From NCBI GenBank assembly GCA_052161605.1, contig CP197409.1: a stretch of 64,000 nt of DNA. One strand, written 5' to 3'. This DNA is from JBKCUI01 sp052161605 (GTDB lineage Bacteria; Planctomycetota; Planctomycetia; Pirellulales; Pirellulaceae). Of this stretch, positions 24,861-34,417 are shown in pieces (positions within the stretch are counted from its first letter, which is position 1; every line of letters starts with the position of its first letter). The translations under genes and the position numbers were made by a program. The notes under the pieces were generated by a model that searched no databases, was not told the DNA's origin, and saw only the letters and a list, made by a program, of their open reading frames with translations.

Positions 24861-25490
24861 ATGGGTTCCAAGATGGACAGCAATCAAGTCGTTTACGTGG
24901 TCGATGACGATGATGGGATGCGGGACTCGATGTCATTCCTTTTAAAGAAAGCAGACATCGCCTGTCGAACGTTTTCCTCTGGGAAGCAGTTCCTGGAAGA
25001 GTGGGATGGCATCCAACCAGGCTGTATGGTTGTCGACTTCCAAATGCCCGAGATGACTGGCTTGTCGTTGCTGAATCTGGCACGTAGCCGCCACGGATTT
25101 ATACCGTTCGTTTTGGTAACGGGCCACGGTACAGTCGCAATGGCTGTCGAGGCAATGAAAATGGGAGCGGTAACCGTCATTGAAAAACCCTTTCACCACG
25201 AGCTTTTCATCGACACTGTCCGGACAACCATGGCAATCGATTTACGGCGACGCGAATCTGAGCTGCAGAAGCTTGAGGTTGCTAATCGCATCAAATCGCT
25301 TACCGAACGGGAGCAGGAAATCGTAAAAATGGTGGTTGAAGGTAGTCTGACCAAGCAAATTGCTAAACAACTTGGGATCAGTGCCAAGACGGTCGAGGTC
25401 CACCGCAGTCGTATCACCAAGAAACTAGGGGTCAGGTCTGTCGCACAACTTGTTCGGATGGTGGTTCAATCGTCATCTCCTTCGCTATGA
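24861..25490 (+). CDS. FixJ/TtrR-type response regulator with LuxR-type HTH
   Basis: 209 residues. Receiver domain ~8-125: VYVVDDDDGMRDS, phospho-Asp D59 in GCMVVDFQMPEM, the T/S in LVTGHG and K in VIEKPF, all characteristic of FixJ. LuxR-type HTH at ~140-205: LTEREQEIVKMVVEG and ISAKTVEVHRSRITKKLGV. It activates transcription after phosphorylation. A second in-frame ATG (MDSNQVVYVVDD, 24873) is equally likely as the start. It is divergent from the Hpt-kinase genes with 237 nt between, so it may share their promoter region. Confidence 0.92.
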   Translation: MGSKMDSNQVVYVVDDDDGMRDSMSFLLKKADIACRTFSSGKQFLEEWDGIQPGCMVVDFQMPEMTGLSLLNLARSRHGFIPFVLVTGHGTVAMAVEAMKMGAVTVIEKPFHHELFIDTVRTTMAIDLRRRESELQKLEVANRIKSLTEREQEIVKMVVEGSLTKQIAKQLGISAKTVEVHRSRITKKLGVRSVAQLVRMVVQSSSPSL

Positions 25491-25721
25491 ACACTTTCAG
25501 CTATTCGCTGAGATGAAACGCTTTGTTTTTTTGCAAACGATTGTGCATAAGTTTCCTTGTTTTTGCGCTCCATCGAAACCCTCATATCTTCGTTAAGAAT
25601 CAAACCCAAGCGATGGCGAGTCAAAGTCGGCGATTTCCTTATCGGTACGACAGAGCAAGCTCGTATTGCTTTGATTCGCTGCCAGTCGTCCGTCGAATCC
25701 ACATCCCCACCTATATTGCAC

Positions 25722-26588
25722 TCATTGCACGCTTGCTACCGGATTGGTCGAACTGGAGGGGAGGGAGTGCTTCATTGATTCCGACATCACGGAAATCGAT
25801 TCGAAGTACAAGCAATCACAAAGCGACCTTCTAATGGCGGGCGATAAACCACCACCTCCAATCATGACCTGAACCGGGCTGGGGAGCAGATTGCGGAGCA
25901 ATTGATGGTTTGCCAGGAGTCTATCGACGTTCGCAACGTGCGTATGACATATCCATACGATCGATGCATTTAAGTTGTATGCAGCCTTGGCTATGGATGC
26001 TGCAGGCAGGTTGCAGCCCAGATCGACGGTTCGTATACCGATCGACCGCAGAACGACTGAAAGTATCTTGGATCCAATCGTATCGAAATTACACTCAAAA
26101 GTACCACCGATTGCCAAGCGCGAGTTGCCATCTAATTCGGGCAATCTTTGCATTATCATGTCGAGGACAGTGCACGCGGTGTTACTACAAATGTGTTCTT
26201 GGTAGAGATCGATTTCTTGATTCCGCCAAAGTTCACCGACCTTCCAAAGTGCGGCGATTAGCGTGGATTCCAAGGTATGCGAGAGTTCGTCCAACCTGTC
26301 GATGCGTGCACAAAGGGTGGACATAACCCTATGAACGTTGCCGTCGAGCAGTTGCTTGACCATTTCGTTTGTGGTATCGAGAGCAGATAGTTCTGTCGAG
26401 TCGTGTCTTTTTTGTGACCGGCCCCAAAGAAGGCTATACGCGTGATCCAGATCAGCCCGATCGATTCGGCGATGACCTCCCAGCGTGCGAATCAGAGGAA
26501 TAGAGTGCTTCTCGCAAATCCTCTTAAACGTGGATGAACTTACGCCGAGATAGTGGGAGGCATCTTTAACTGAGACCAATTGATTCAT
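25722..26588 (-). CDS. CarH-like regulator: MerR-type HTH plus B12-binding domain
   Basis: 288 residues. Residues 1-60: MerR/excisionase-like HTH (LVSVKDASHYLGVSSSTFKR, RTLGGHRRIDRAD). Residues ~75-145: helix bundle with the W-x9-EH motif of adenosylcobalamin-dependent regulators (W121, E131, H132). Residues ~155-270: Rossmann-like cobalamin-binding domain (AIGGTFECNFDTIGSKI, RTVDLGCNLP, MIGGGG). The usual DxHxxG ligand motif reads NFDTIG here: Asp169 takes the place of the axial His. CarH proteins repress in the dark and fall off DNA in the light. The fold assignment is good; light sensing is uncertain because of the missing His. Confidence 0.82.
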   Translation of the reverse strand: MNQLVSVKDASHYLGVSSSTFKRICEKHSIPLIRTLGGHRRIDRADLDHAYSLLWGRSQKRHDSTELSALDTTNEMVKQLLDGNVHRVMSTLCARIDRLDELSHTLESTLIAALWKVGELWRNQEIDLYQEHICSNTACTVLDMIMQRLPELDGNSRLAIGGTFECNFDTIGSKILSVVLRSIGIRTVDLGCNLPAASIAKAAYNLNASIVWICHTHVANVDRLLANHQLLRNLLPSPVQVMIGGGGLSPAIRRSLCDCLYFESISVMSESMKHSLPSSSTNPVASVQ

Positions 26589-27153
26589 CCACGACGTCCA
26601 TTTTGAGCGGCCTATTCAACATCTACCGCGAATTCGGCAAGCGTCTTGCCGCATGGTAATTGTCGCATCGATGATCGATTTTCGAATCCATAAGCATACC
26701 TTCCACTGTTCGGTTGTTTGCCATCATGGAAACAATCTGAATGGGAACGAACTCGACCAATCGGGATACGGAAAACCCCTAGCTTACCTCCTAGGATTGT
26801 TAAACCCAAAGCAATGGTTGAAATCGTTGATGGCGGTTTTGAACAGTTTCAAGTTGCATCGATTGCGTCAAAGTGGGTGTGCTTTGTTGCTAAGATGCCT
26901 CGATACGATTCAAAACGATCGAACGTTTTTTTTCGGCCGATTTCGTTGGTTTTTCCATTGTATGTAATGCATATAGATTCGGCAGCCATTACGGTCGGAA
27001 TGCGACATCAAAGATTTCGCATCGAACCAAAATTCATGCGCGACCGAGGCAGATGCCGACCTAACCTAGGCGAAATCTGCGAGTTGCCCAGCAGAGTGTT
27101 TTTTTCATTATCGATGTACGACGGTTTCCGTTTCACCAGTTGGGGCGAGTTCA
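26589..27153. other. Intergenic region upstream of cheA and the CarH-like gene
   Basis: 565 nt between divergent genes. Several short frames exist, for example plus 26718-27164, but none has a ribosome site or recognisable domain, and the longest overlaps the cheA start. The region probably carries both promoters. I saw no repeat, no strong hairpin and no clear operator. Confidence 0.4.
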
Positions 27154-29913
27154 ATGGCTATTGAAGATGACGAGTTGATCAAGGATTTCATCGTTGAATC
27201 GCAGGAGCATCTATCCGACGTTGAAAGTCAATTATTGACGCTCGAGTCTCAACAGAATGGAGTCGATGTTGCGCTGGTCAATAAAGTCTTTCGTGCAGTC
27301 CACTCCATCAAAGGTGCTGCGGGCTTTCTGGGATTTGGAGTACTTGAAAGTCTGGCCCATCGAGGCGAAGAGGTTCTCAATCGCCTTCGGAACAACGAAA
27401 TGCGTCCCACCAGCTTGGTGATCAATACCCTTTTGAAGGCAACCGATCGCCTGAAACAACTCTTGGATTCCCTGGAAACCTCCAATGAGCAAAATGTGAC
27501 GGAACACATAATCGCCCTTGAGGCGTTATTGAATGGGCCAGACGCGTCCTCCGACGAAATCGTGATGGAATCGACCAATCACGAATGCGAGGTAAACGAA
27601 CCGGAACGGATCGAAGCACCCGCCGTCACCGTTGAATCGAATGCTTACGGCTCAGGCCATGCTGCTATTCCAACAGCCAACTCATCCGGCGTCAACCGAG
27701 AGACTCTTCGAGAATTCTTGGTAGAAAATTTTGACAATTTAGAGCAAATCGATCGCAACCTTATCGCGCTAGAACGTGATCCCACCAATGAATCGCTGCT
27801 CAACAGTATCTTCCGATGTATTCATTCCCTCAAGGGTTCTTCAGGGTTCCTTGCATTTAAGCATGTGGAGACGCTTGCCCATGCAGGCGAGAATTTGCTG
27901 AGTAGTTTGCGGAGCAATCGTCTGGCATTAGATGCAGAAACTAGCCGAGTCCTTTTCGCCATGATCGACAAGTTGCGCACCATTCTCGTGACCATTGAAC
28001 GCGACGGGACGGAGGGAAACTGCAACAGTGAAGACATGATAAAAACTCTAAACGAAGTTCACCAATTGCATATGCTTACTCAAAAGCAGATTTCCCTGAC
28101 GACCATGGCATGCGAGCCAGAGAGCGACGTGCGAGTCGCTGCCGAAACGAAAAAGGTTTCGGCACCTTGTGAACAATCGCCCTCCACGCTGATGGATACG
28201 CCCAGCTCCTCGATTCGGGATGTAGCGATAACCTCGGCTGCGGATAGCACGATTCGTGTCGATGTAGCACTTCTTGACACACTGATGACAAGGGTTGGCG
28301 AACTCGTGCTCGCTCGAAATCAGATCGTGCAGTTCACGGGCGAGCTCGGCAATAGCGACCTGATGAGAACAACCCAAAGACTGAATCTAATTACCACCGA
28401 GTTGCAGGAAGGGGTCATGAAGACGCGCATGCAACCGATCGGAAACGTGTGGAGTAAGTTTCCACGATTAGTTCGCGACCTGGCTGTCATTTGCGGCAAG
28501 GAAGTTCGCATCGAAATGCAAGGAAAAGAAACGGAACTTGACAAGACGATCATCGAGGCAATCAAAGATCCTTTAACACACCTGGTTCGAAACACAGTGG
28601 ACCACGGTATCGAAAAGCCGGAGGTTCGCGTATCCAAAGGGAAGCCGATCGAAGGTTGCCTCACCCTTCGCGCCTTTCACGAGGGAGGCCAGGTCATCAT
28701 CGAGATTTGCGACGACGGTGCTGGCCTCAACCTCGATCGAATCAAAAGCAAAGCTATCGATAAAGGGCTCGTCACCCAAGAGCAAGCCGCTAGGATGCAG
28801 GAACAGGAAATCTCACAACTCATCTTCTTGCCTGGCTTCTCCACCGCAGAAAAAGTTTCCAATGTATCGGGACGCGGCGTCGGGATGGATGTCGTGAAGA
28901 CCAATATCGAGAAGATCGGCGGTTCCGTCGATCTGCAAACTCGACCAGGAACAGGAACGACCATCAAGATCAAGATCCCTTTGACTTTGGCCATCATTCC
29001 AGCCTTGATCGTTACCAGTGCGGGAAACCGATTTGCAATCCCGCAAGTAAATCTTCTAGAACTCGTTCGACTCGAGGGGGACCAAACCAGCAAAAGCATC
29101 GAATGGATCCAGGGTGCGCCTGTCTATCGATTGCGAGGACGTTTGTTGCCCCTGGTTTATCTTCGAAAGGTCTTCAACATTGATGACGAAAAAGACGCCC
29201 CCCCGGATGTAGTCAATATAGTCATCCTCCGAGCCGACGATCGTCAGTTCGGGCTGGTTGTCGACCGAATCAACGACACCGAAGAAATCGTGGTCAAACC
29301 TCTGAGCAAGCAACTCAAAGGGGTGCCAGTTTATTCGGGTACGACCATCATGGGTGATGGAAAAGTTGCCTTGATCTTAGATGTTCTCGGTCTAGCTTAT
29401 GCCTCCCAGGTGATCTCCAAACTCCGCGATGGCGCGCTCGCCGAATCGAATAGTCTAGCCAAGGAATCAAATGGTAAGCAACAAACACTTCTCATTCTTG
29501 GGACCGGTACAAGCCGGAGATTGGCCCTGCCAATTTCACAAGTCGCAAGGCTAGAAAAGATCCCGAAGAATGCGGTTGAGTTCGCCGACCATCAAGAAGT
29601 CGTTCAATATCGCGGCAAGATTCTTCCGCTGATTCGACTGGCCAATTTCCTAAGTCTCGAATGTGGGGAAAGCGTCGATGACGATTTACTAAACGTGGTT
29701 GTCTACATCGAGAATGAACGCAGTTTTGGGCTAGTGATTGACCAAATTGTTGACATTGTTGAATTGTATTTGCAAATCAATCAGCGCTCCGCTCGCGAAG
29801 GATTATTGGGATCCGCTGTTATTCACGAGCGCGTGACGGATCTGGTGGATTTGCCCGCAATCATTCGAATGATCGAAAACGCTACCCCCAATCCTATTCC
29901 CGCACTCGTTTAG
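27154..29913 (+). CDS. cheA: Chemotaxis sensor kinase CheA with two Hpt and two CheW domains
   Basis: 919 residues. Hpt1 (1-110) with H50 in FRAVHSIKGAAGF; Hpt2 (185-295) with H224 in FRCIHSLKGSSGF. Dimerisation helix ~375-440 (LLDTLMTRVGELVLARNQI). HATPase ~445-625 (HLVRNTVDHGIEKP, DDGAGLN, GRGVGMDVV). Two CheW-type coupling domains at ~630-765 and ~775-910 close the protein. There is no P2 domain and no receiver. Doubled phosphoacceptors give more than one route for phosphate to its two CheY proteins and CheB. GGGGCGAG precedes the ATG. It is the first gene of the che operon. Confidence 0.96.
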   Translation: MAIEDDELIKDFIVESQEHLSDVESQLLTLESQQNGVDVALVNKVFRAVHSIKGAAGFLGFGVLESLAHRGEEVLNRLRNNEMRPTSLVINTLLKATDRLKQLLDSLETSNEQNVTEHIIALEALLNGPDASSDEIVMESTNHECEVNEPERIEAPAVTVESNAYGSGHAAIPTANSSGVNRETLREFLVENFDNLEQIDRNLIALERDPTNESLLNSIFRCIHSLKGSSGFLAFKHVETLAHAGENLLSSLRSNRLALDAETSRVLFAMIDKLRTILVTIERDGTEGNCNSEDMIKTLNEVHQLHMLTQKQISLTTMACEPESDVRVAAETKKVSAPCEQSPSTLMDTPSSSIRDVAITSAADSTIRVDVALLDTLMTRVGELVLARNQIVQFTGELGNSDLMRTTQRLNLITTELQEGVMKTRMQPIGNVWSKFPRLVRDLAVICGKEVRIEMQGKETELDKTIIEAIKDPLTHLVRNTVDHGIEKPEVRVSKGKPIEGCLTLRAFHEGGQVIIEICDDGAGLNLDRIKSKAIDKGLVTQEQAARMQEQEISQLIFLPGFSTAEKVSNVSGRGVGMDVVKTNIEKIGGSVDLQTRPGTGTTIKIKIPLTLAIIPALIVTSAGNRFAIPQVNLLELVRLEGDQTSKSIEWIQGAPVYRLRGRLLPLVYLRKVFNIDDEKDAPPDVVNIVILRADDRQFGLVVDRINDTEEIVVKPLSKQLKGVPVYSGTTIMGDGKVALILDVLGLAYASQVISKLRDGALAESNSLAKESNGKQQTLLILGTGTSRRLALPISQVARLEKIPKNAVEFADHQEVVQYRGKILPLIRLANFLSLECGESVDDDLLNVVVYIENERSFGLVIDQIVDIVELYLQINQRSAREGLLGSAVIHERVTDLVDLPAIIRMIENATPNPIPALV

Positions 29914-29926
29914 TGGAGTCCTGAAA

Positions 29927-30367
29927 ATGCCGATATCAAGCCAACTGTGTACATTCTTTCTCGACAGCCAAATGTTTGGGATAGATGTTCAGACCGTGCA
30001 AGAAGTCATCCGCTACCAACAGATGACGGACATCCCTTTAGCCCCGGATGCGGTTTGTGGGCTGATCAATCTGCGAGGTCAAATAGTGACCGCCATCGAT
30101 CTTCGGAAGCGACTAGGTTTACCAAGTCGCCCCGAAGGGCAGTTGCCAATGAACGTCGTAGTCCGAAGTGATGATGGTGCTGTCAGCTTGCTCGTCGACC
30201 AAATCGGTGACGTTCAAGAGAGTGACTTGGAGAATTTCGAGTCGCCCCCAGAAACACTTCGTGGGGGGGCCCGACAACTGATCCGCGGAGCTTACAAGAT
30301 GCAGGATCGATTGCTCCTCATCCTCGATACCGAGCGCGTGATAGACGTGACTTCTATCAGCGACTGA
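29927..30367 (+). CDS. cheW: Coupling protein CheW
   Basis: 146 residues, CheW fold: QLCTFFLDSQMFGIDV, VCGLINLRGQIVTAIDLR and SLLVDQIGDV. It links receptors to CheA. GGAG lies 10 nt before the ATG, and it follows cheA by 13 nt. It adds to the two CheW domains inside the CheA, so the array has three coupling surfaces. Confidence 0.95.
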   Translation: MPISSQLCTFFLDSQMFGIDVQTVQEVIRYQQMTDIPLAPDAVCGLINLRGQIVTAIDLRKRLGLPSRPEGQLPMNVVVRSDDGAVSLLVDQIGDVQESDLENFESPPETLRGGARQLIRGAYKMQDRLLLILDTERVIDVTSISD

Positions 30368-30394
30368 CCTTCAAAGAAACTGTTCCTTACTCAA

Positions 30395-30410
30395 GTTCAC
30401 GAACGTGAAC
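30395..30410. promoter_or_regulatory. 16-bp palindrome GTTCACGAACGTGAAC between cheW and the receptor gene
   Basis: A perfect dyad (7-bp arms, AA centre) lies in the 77-nt gap between cheW and the receptor gene. It has no run of T and is not a terminator. It could be an operator or an mRNA processing hairpin that changes the expression of the receptor relative to cheA. Confidence 0.4.
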
Positions 30411-30444
30411 ACAACCATTTTTACTTTAAATCCCGGGGAAAATT

Positions 30445-32586
30445 ATGTCAACTAACGCACGAACATCGAAGACGACTGCCAAACCATCTGCTGAAAAAGC
30501 TGCTGTAGCCAGCAAGCCCGCCAGCAACAAAACAAACAATTCGGAACTTACTAAATACAAAGAGCAAGTGGATGTGCTCAATGCCGAAAAAGCGTTGCTC
30601 ACTACCGAAAAGGAATTGCTCAATGCTGAAAAAGAAGCGCTCATGGCCGAAAAGGCTGCACTCGCCGCTCAGATAAATGAACTCTCGGTTCGTGTCGATA
30701 TCATGAACATGACCAGCATCGTCTCGGAATCCGACCTCAAAGGAGATATCCTTTCGATCAACGACAAATTCATTGAGATTTCGAAGTACAGCAAGGAAGA
30801 GCTGATCGGACAACCCCACAATACGACTCGCCATCCGGACATGCCCAAAGAAGTGTTTAAGGAATTGTGGTCCACCATCGGACGTGGCAAACCTTTCCGT
30901 GGCGTCATCAAAAACCGAGCGAAAGATGGCACACCTTACTATGTCGACGCAGTCATCGCACCGGTTATGGGGCCCAATGGCAAGCCGCAAAAATACATTG
31001 GTGTTCGCTATGATATTACAGCTGCTGAGATCGAGAGACAAAATGCGAAGGGTGTTCTAGCCGGCATCGACACGAGCTTTGCCTATATCGAATTCGACAC
31101 CAAGGGAAATGTAATTTCTGCCAACGCGAACTTCCTGAAGACGCTGGGGTATCGACTCGATGAGATTGTTGGCAAGCATCATCGCATGTTTGTCGAGCAG
31201 AGCTTCGTAAACTCGAACGCTTACACCCAATTTTGGAGCGAACTCAATGTTGGCAATAACCAATCCGGCACGTTCAAACGCATCACTAAAGAGGGTAAGG
31301 AAATCTGGATTCAAGCGGTATACGCCGCGGTTAAAGACGAAATGGGCAGAGTCTTCAAAATCGTGAAAATCGCGACCGATGTCACTGCGGAGAAGGTCCG
31401 AGCTGTAGATTTTGAAGGCCAGTTGGCAGCCATCAGCAAGGCCCAGGCTACAATCGAATTCAGTATGGATGGAACGATTCAAACCGCCAACGAAAACTTC
31501 CTCGCCACCATGGGGTACTCGCTCGACGAAATCAAGGGGCGACATCATGGTACCTTTTCCGAGGAAGCCTACCGGCAATCGGCCGAGTATCGAGAATTTT
31601 GGGCCAAGCTCAATCGAGGCGAACACCACACGGGTGAATTTAAGAGAGTTGGTCGGGGCGGAAAAATTGTTTGGATTCAAGCATCCTACAATCCGATTCT
31701 GGATCTGAACGGCAAGCCGTACAAAGTTGTCAAATATGCTACCGATATCACTGCACAAGTGAATGCTCGGGAGGCCTTAAAGAAATTGCTTGCAACGGTC
31801 TCCGATAATGCGACGGCTTTGGCTGGGGCATCCGAAGAGCTAACCTCGGTTAGCACGACCATGAGCGCGACGGCTGAGGAAACATCGGTGCAAGCCAACG
31901 TTGTGTCAGCTGCTTCTGAGGAAGTCAGCAAGAACGTTCAAACCGTGGCCTCGGGCGTTGACGAACTAAACGCGGCCATCAAGGAGATTGCCAAAAGCGC
32001 CTCGGAATCTGCCAAGGTCTCACAGCAAGCCGTGTCTATCGCCAATACAACCAACGGAACTATCGCTAAGCTGGGAGAAAGCAGCACCGAGATCGGAAAG
32101 GTGGTTAAGGTCATTACATCGATCGCTGAACAAACCAATCTCTTGGCACTCAACGCTACGATTGAAGCCGCCCGTGCCGGTGAAGCAGGAAAAGGTTTTG
32201 CGGTCGTTGCGAATGAGGTCAAAGAGCTGGCAAAGGAAACAGCCAAAGCGACCGAAGATATCAGTCAGAAAATCGAGACCATCCAGTCCGATACTCGCGG
32301 GGCGGTTGAGGCTATTCGACAGATCAGCGGCGTCATCAATCAGATAAACGAAATCTCAGCTTCCATCGCGTGTGCTGTCGAGGAGCAAACCGCTACGGCA
32401 AACGAAATGGGGAGAAATGTGTCGGAGGCATCGAAGGGCTCCAGTGAGATCTCGGAGAATATCACAGCTGTTGCAACGGCGGCCCAAAATACGACCGAAG
32501 GTGCAAGCAATACGCAACAAGCAGCCAGTGAAATATCCCGCATGGCGGCAGAGCTTCAACAGCTTGTTTCGAATTTCAACGATTAA
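30445..32586 (+). CDS. Cytoplasmic methyl-accepting receptor with three PAS domains
   Basis: 713 residues and no membrane helix, an Aer-like soluble receptor. Residues ~30-85 are Ala/Lys/Glu-rich heptads (EKALLTTEKELLNAEKEAL) expected to form a coiled coil. PAS domains at ~95-205, 210-330 and 335-455 are closely related; the second and third are near-duplicates with a conserved GYxLDEIxGxHH core. The signalling domain (~500-713) has the MCP hairpin tip EQTNLLALNATIEAARAG and AVVANEVKELA. Ala/Glu/Gln-rich helices carry methylation sites. The ligand or cofactor is unknown. A terminator follows the stop. Confidence 0.94.
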   Translation: MSTNARTSKTTAKPSAEKAAVASKPASNKTNNSELTKYKEQVDVLNAEKALLTTEKELLNAEKEALMAEKAALAAQINELSVRVDIMNMTSIVSESDLKGDILSINDKFIEISKYSKEELIGQPHNTTRHPDMPKEVFKELWSTIGRGKPFRGVIKNRAKDGTPYYVDAVIAPVMGPNGKPQKYIGVRYDITAAEIERQNAKGVLAGIDTSFAYIEFDTKGNVISANANFLKTLGYRLDEIVGKHHRMFVEQSFVNSNAYTQFWSELNVGNNQSGTFKRITKEGKEIWIQAVYAAVKDEMGRVFKIVKIATDVTAEKVRAVDFEGQLAAISKAQATIEFSMDGTIQTANENFLATMGYSLDEIKGRHHGTFSEEAYRQSAEYREFWAKLNRGEHHTGEFKRVGRGGKIVWIQASYNPILDLNGKPYKVVKYATDITAQVNAREALKKLLATVSDNATALAGASEELTSVSTTMSATAEETSVQANVVSAASEEVSKNVQTVASGVDELNAAIKEIAKSASESAKVSQQAVSIANTTNGTIAKLGESSTEIGKVVKVITSIAEQTNLLALNATIEAARAGEAGKGFAVVANEVKELAKETAKATEDISQKIETIQSDTRGAVEAIRQISGVINQINEISASIACAVEEQTATANEMGRNVSEASKGSSEISENITAVATAAQNTTEGASNTQQAASEISRMAAELQQLVSNFND

Positions 32587-32610
32587 GACCGATGTCGAAT
32601 AGATTCTAGG

Positions 32611-32645
32611 ATGGGCTATCGCCGTCGATGGCCCATATCCTTTTT
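32611..32645 (+). terminator. Rho-independent terminator after the receptor gene
   Basis: ATGGGC-T-ATCG (32611-32621) pairs with CGAT-G-GCCCAT (32626-32636) in a stem of about 11 bp with a T-G wobble, then the T run TTTTT at 32641-32645. It suggests that cheY, cheR and cheB downstream may be transcribed less than cheA-cheW-receptor, or from their own promoter. Confidence 0.7.
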
Positions 32646-32684
32646 CCACTCCAACATACTCCATTACTGACGAAAGTGTGAATC

Positions 32685-33071
32685 ATGCGAGCTTTAGTTG
32701 TTGACGATGACCCTGCGATTCTTCGGTTGATCTCCTCCATTATAAAGAACTTGGGATTCGAAGTGAGCCAAGCAGGCAACGGACTCGAAGGGCTAGAGCA
32801 ATTGGCAAAACTAGGTCCACCGAATGTAATCTTGGTGGACTTGTATATGCCCGAGATGAATGGTCTGGATTTTGTCAAGGCAGTAAGGTCCAACCCGATA
32901 TATTCCGATCTTCCTATCATCATGGTCACGACAGAAGTAGAAATGGCGCAGATGGCATTAACCTTTGACGCGGGGGTAAACGAGTACATCATGAAACCAT
33001 TTGAACCCATCATGATCCAAGAAAAACTCCAGTTGGTCGGCTTCGGTGCTTTGGCTTACAGCCCCTTCTAA
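32685..33071 (+). CDS. cheY: CheY-like response regulator
   Basis: 128 residues, single receiver domain. D8/D9 in RALVVDDDP, phospho-Asp D52 in VILVDLYMPEM, Thr in MVTTEVE and Lys in IMKPFEP. No output domain, so it acts by binding a partner. It is a close paralogue of the receiver at 34031-34411. Downstream of a terminator and 75 nt before cheR. Confidence 0.92.
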   Translation: MRALVVDDDPAILRLISSIIKNLGFEVSQAGNGLEGLEQLAKLGPPNVILVDLYMPEMNGLDFVKAVRSNPIYSDLPIIMVTTEVEMAQMALTFDAGVNEYIMKPFEPIMIQEKLQLVGFGALAYSPF

Positions 33072-33146
33072 CATTGGCAGTGATGTCAACATGGAATGGC
33101 TTCAAGGCCGAGAGCAACAGGAAAACCCTTAAGATTGTAAGCACTC

Positions 33147-33986
33147 ATGAGTACCACTGCCGCAGCATTAGATCCTCAATCCTTTAGTTTCATCACCAAT
33201 TTGGTTCGCAACAAATCGGCGATCGTTTTAGAAAGCGGCAAAGCCTACTTGGTCGAGTCAAGGCTAGGGCCGGTCGCACGAGAGCTTGGTCTTCAGAATA
33301 TTTCCGAACTTGTCTCGGAATTACAAAAACCTGGCGCTCAAAAATTGACGCAGCGAGTTGTCGAAGCCATGACCACGAATGAAACCAGTTTCTTTCGTGA
33401 CATCCATCCCTTTACGGCACTCAAGGAAAAAATCATCCCCGATCTGATTCAGCGTCGGGCCAAAGAGAAATCGCTTTCCATTTGGTCCAACGCCTGTTCC
33501 AGCGGTCAAGAGCCTTACACTATTGCGATGATAATTGCGGAGCACTTTCCCATGCTTAAGGATTGGAAAGTACGGATCATTAGCAGTGATCTATCTAGTC
33601 AAATTTTGAATCGGGCAAAACTAGGTGAATTTAACCAAACGGAAGTCAATCGCGGCTTACCGATGAATTATCTACTGAAGTATTTCACTAAGAATGGGAA
33701 TCAATGGAAGATTCGAGATGACATCCGCAAGATGGTCGAATTTCGTGAATTGAATTTGGTTGAACCCTTTCCTGCGTTGCTTCCTGCGATGGATATTGTC
33801 TTCCTTAGAAACGTGCTCATATATTTCTCACCAGAGACTAAAAGTGAAATCCTCAAAAAAGTCCACAAGGTAATGCACAAAGATAGTTATCTGTTTCTTG
33901 GCGGCTCAGAGACGACCATGAATCTCAACGTAAGTTTTGAACGAGAGCAATTTGGAACGGCAGTCGGCTACCGACCAACCTACTGA
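33147..33986 (+). CDS. cheR: Chemotaxis protein methyltransferase CheR
   Basis: 279 residues. N-terminal helical domain (LVRNKSAIVLESGKAY, LGPVAREL) and C-terminal SAM-binding domain (MTTNETSFFRDIHPF, SIWSNACSSGQEPYTIAMI, FLRNVLIYFS). It methylates receptor glutamates. Besides this separate CheR, the fusion protein at 18702-22184 carries a second CheR domain, so two methylation systems coexist in 15 kb. Confidence 0.94.
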   Translation: MSTTAAALDPQSFSFITNLVRNKSAIVLESGKAYLVESRLGPVARELGLQNISELVSELQKPGAQKLTQRVVEAMTTNETSFFRDIHPFTALKEKIIPDLIQRRAKEKSLSIWSNACSSGQEPYTIAMIIAEHFPMLKDWKVRIISSDLSSQILNRAKLGEFNQTEVNRGLPMNYLLKYFTKNGNQWKIRDDIRKMVEFRELNLVEPFPALLPAMDIVFLRNVLIYFSPETKSEILKKVHKVMHKDSYLFLGGSETTMNLNVSFEREQFGTAVGYRPTY

Positions 33987-34030
33987 GTCCAAAATTCGAT
34001 TATTAGTCCAAACCATCACATTCATCCACA

Positions 34031-34411
34031 ATGGACATTCCCATGAGAGCACTAGTCATCGATGATTCCCGAGCCGTTCGTCGCATCATCGGCAACATTT
34101 TGAAGGGGTTAGGCTACGATACCATCGAAGCCGGCAACGGTCTCGAAGGGCTGGCGCAACTGGAAGCACATGGTCTGCAAGACATTGTCTTGGTCGACTG
34201 GAACATGCCTGAGATGAATGGGCTCGAATTCATCAAGGCAGCGCGAGCGATACCTGCGTACAGCGACATGTCTATCATGATGATAACCACGGAAACCGAG
34301 ATGGAGAACATCAGTCAGGCGTTTGTGGCTGGCGTCAACGAGTACGTCATGAAGCCATTCGACAAGGACATCATTCTTGAAAAGCTTCAGCTACTTGGGA
34401 TCGGAGCATAG
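34031..34411 (+). CDS. cheY: CheY-like response regulator, paralogue
   Basis: 126 residues. D-rich patch in RALVIDDSRA, phospho-Asp in IVLVDWNMPEMNG, Thr in MITTETE, Lys in VMKPFDKD. Compared with the first CheY the residue before the second acidic position is different (DDS against DDD). The in-frame ATG at 34043 (MRALVIDD) matches the start of the paralogue and may be the true one. It stops 6 nt before cheB. Two CheY copies in one operon usually split into an output regulator and a phosphate sink. Confidence 0.92.
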   Translation: MDIPMRALVIDDSRAVRRIIGNILKGLGYDTIEAGNGLEGLAQLEAHGLQDIVLVDWNMPEMNGLEFIKAARAIPAYSDMSIMMITTETEMENISQAFVAGVNEYVMKPFDKDIILEKLQLLGIGA

Positions 34412-34417
34412 TCAGAT

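Noticed and set aside
25466..25702. A 78-codon minus-strand frame between the FixJ-like and CarH-like genes
   Set aside because: It overlaps the end of the FixJ-like gene on the opposite strand and shows no domain or ribosome site.
26718..27164. A 148-codon plus-strand frame before cheA
   Set aside because: It overlaps the well-supported cheA start, lacks a ribosome site and has no recognisable domain.
31057..31758. A 233-codon minus-strand frame inside the MCP gene
   Set aside because: It mirrors the repeated PAS domains of the receptor and has no own signals.
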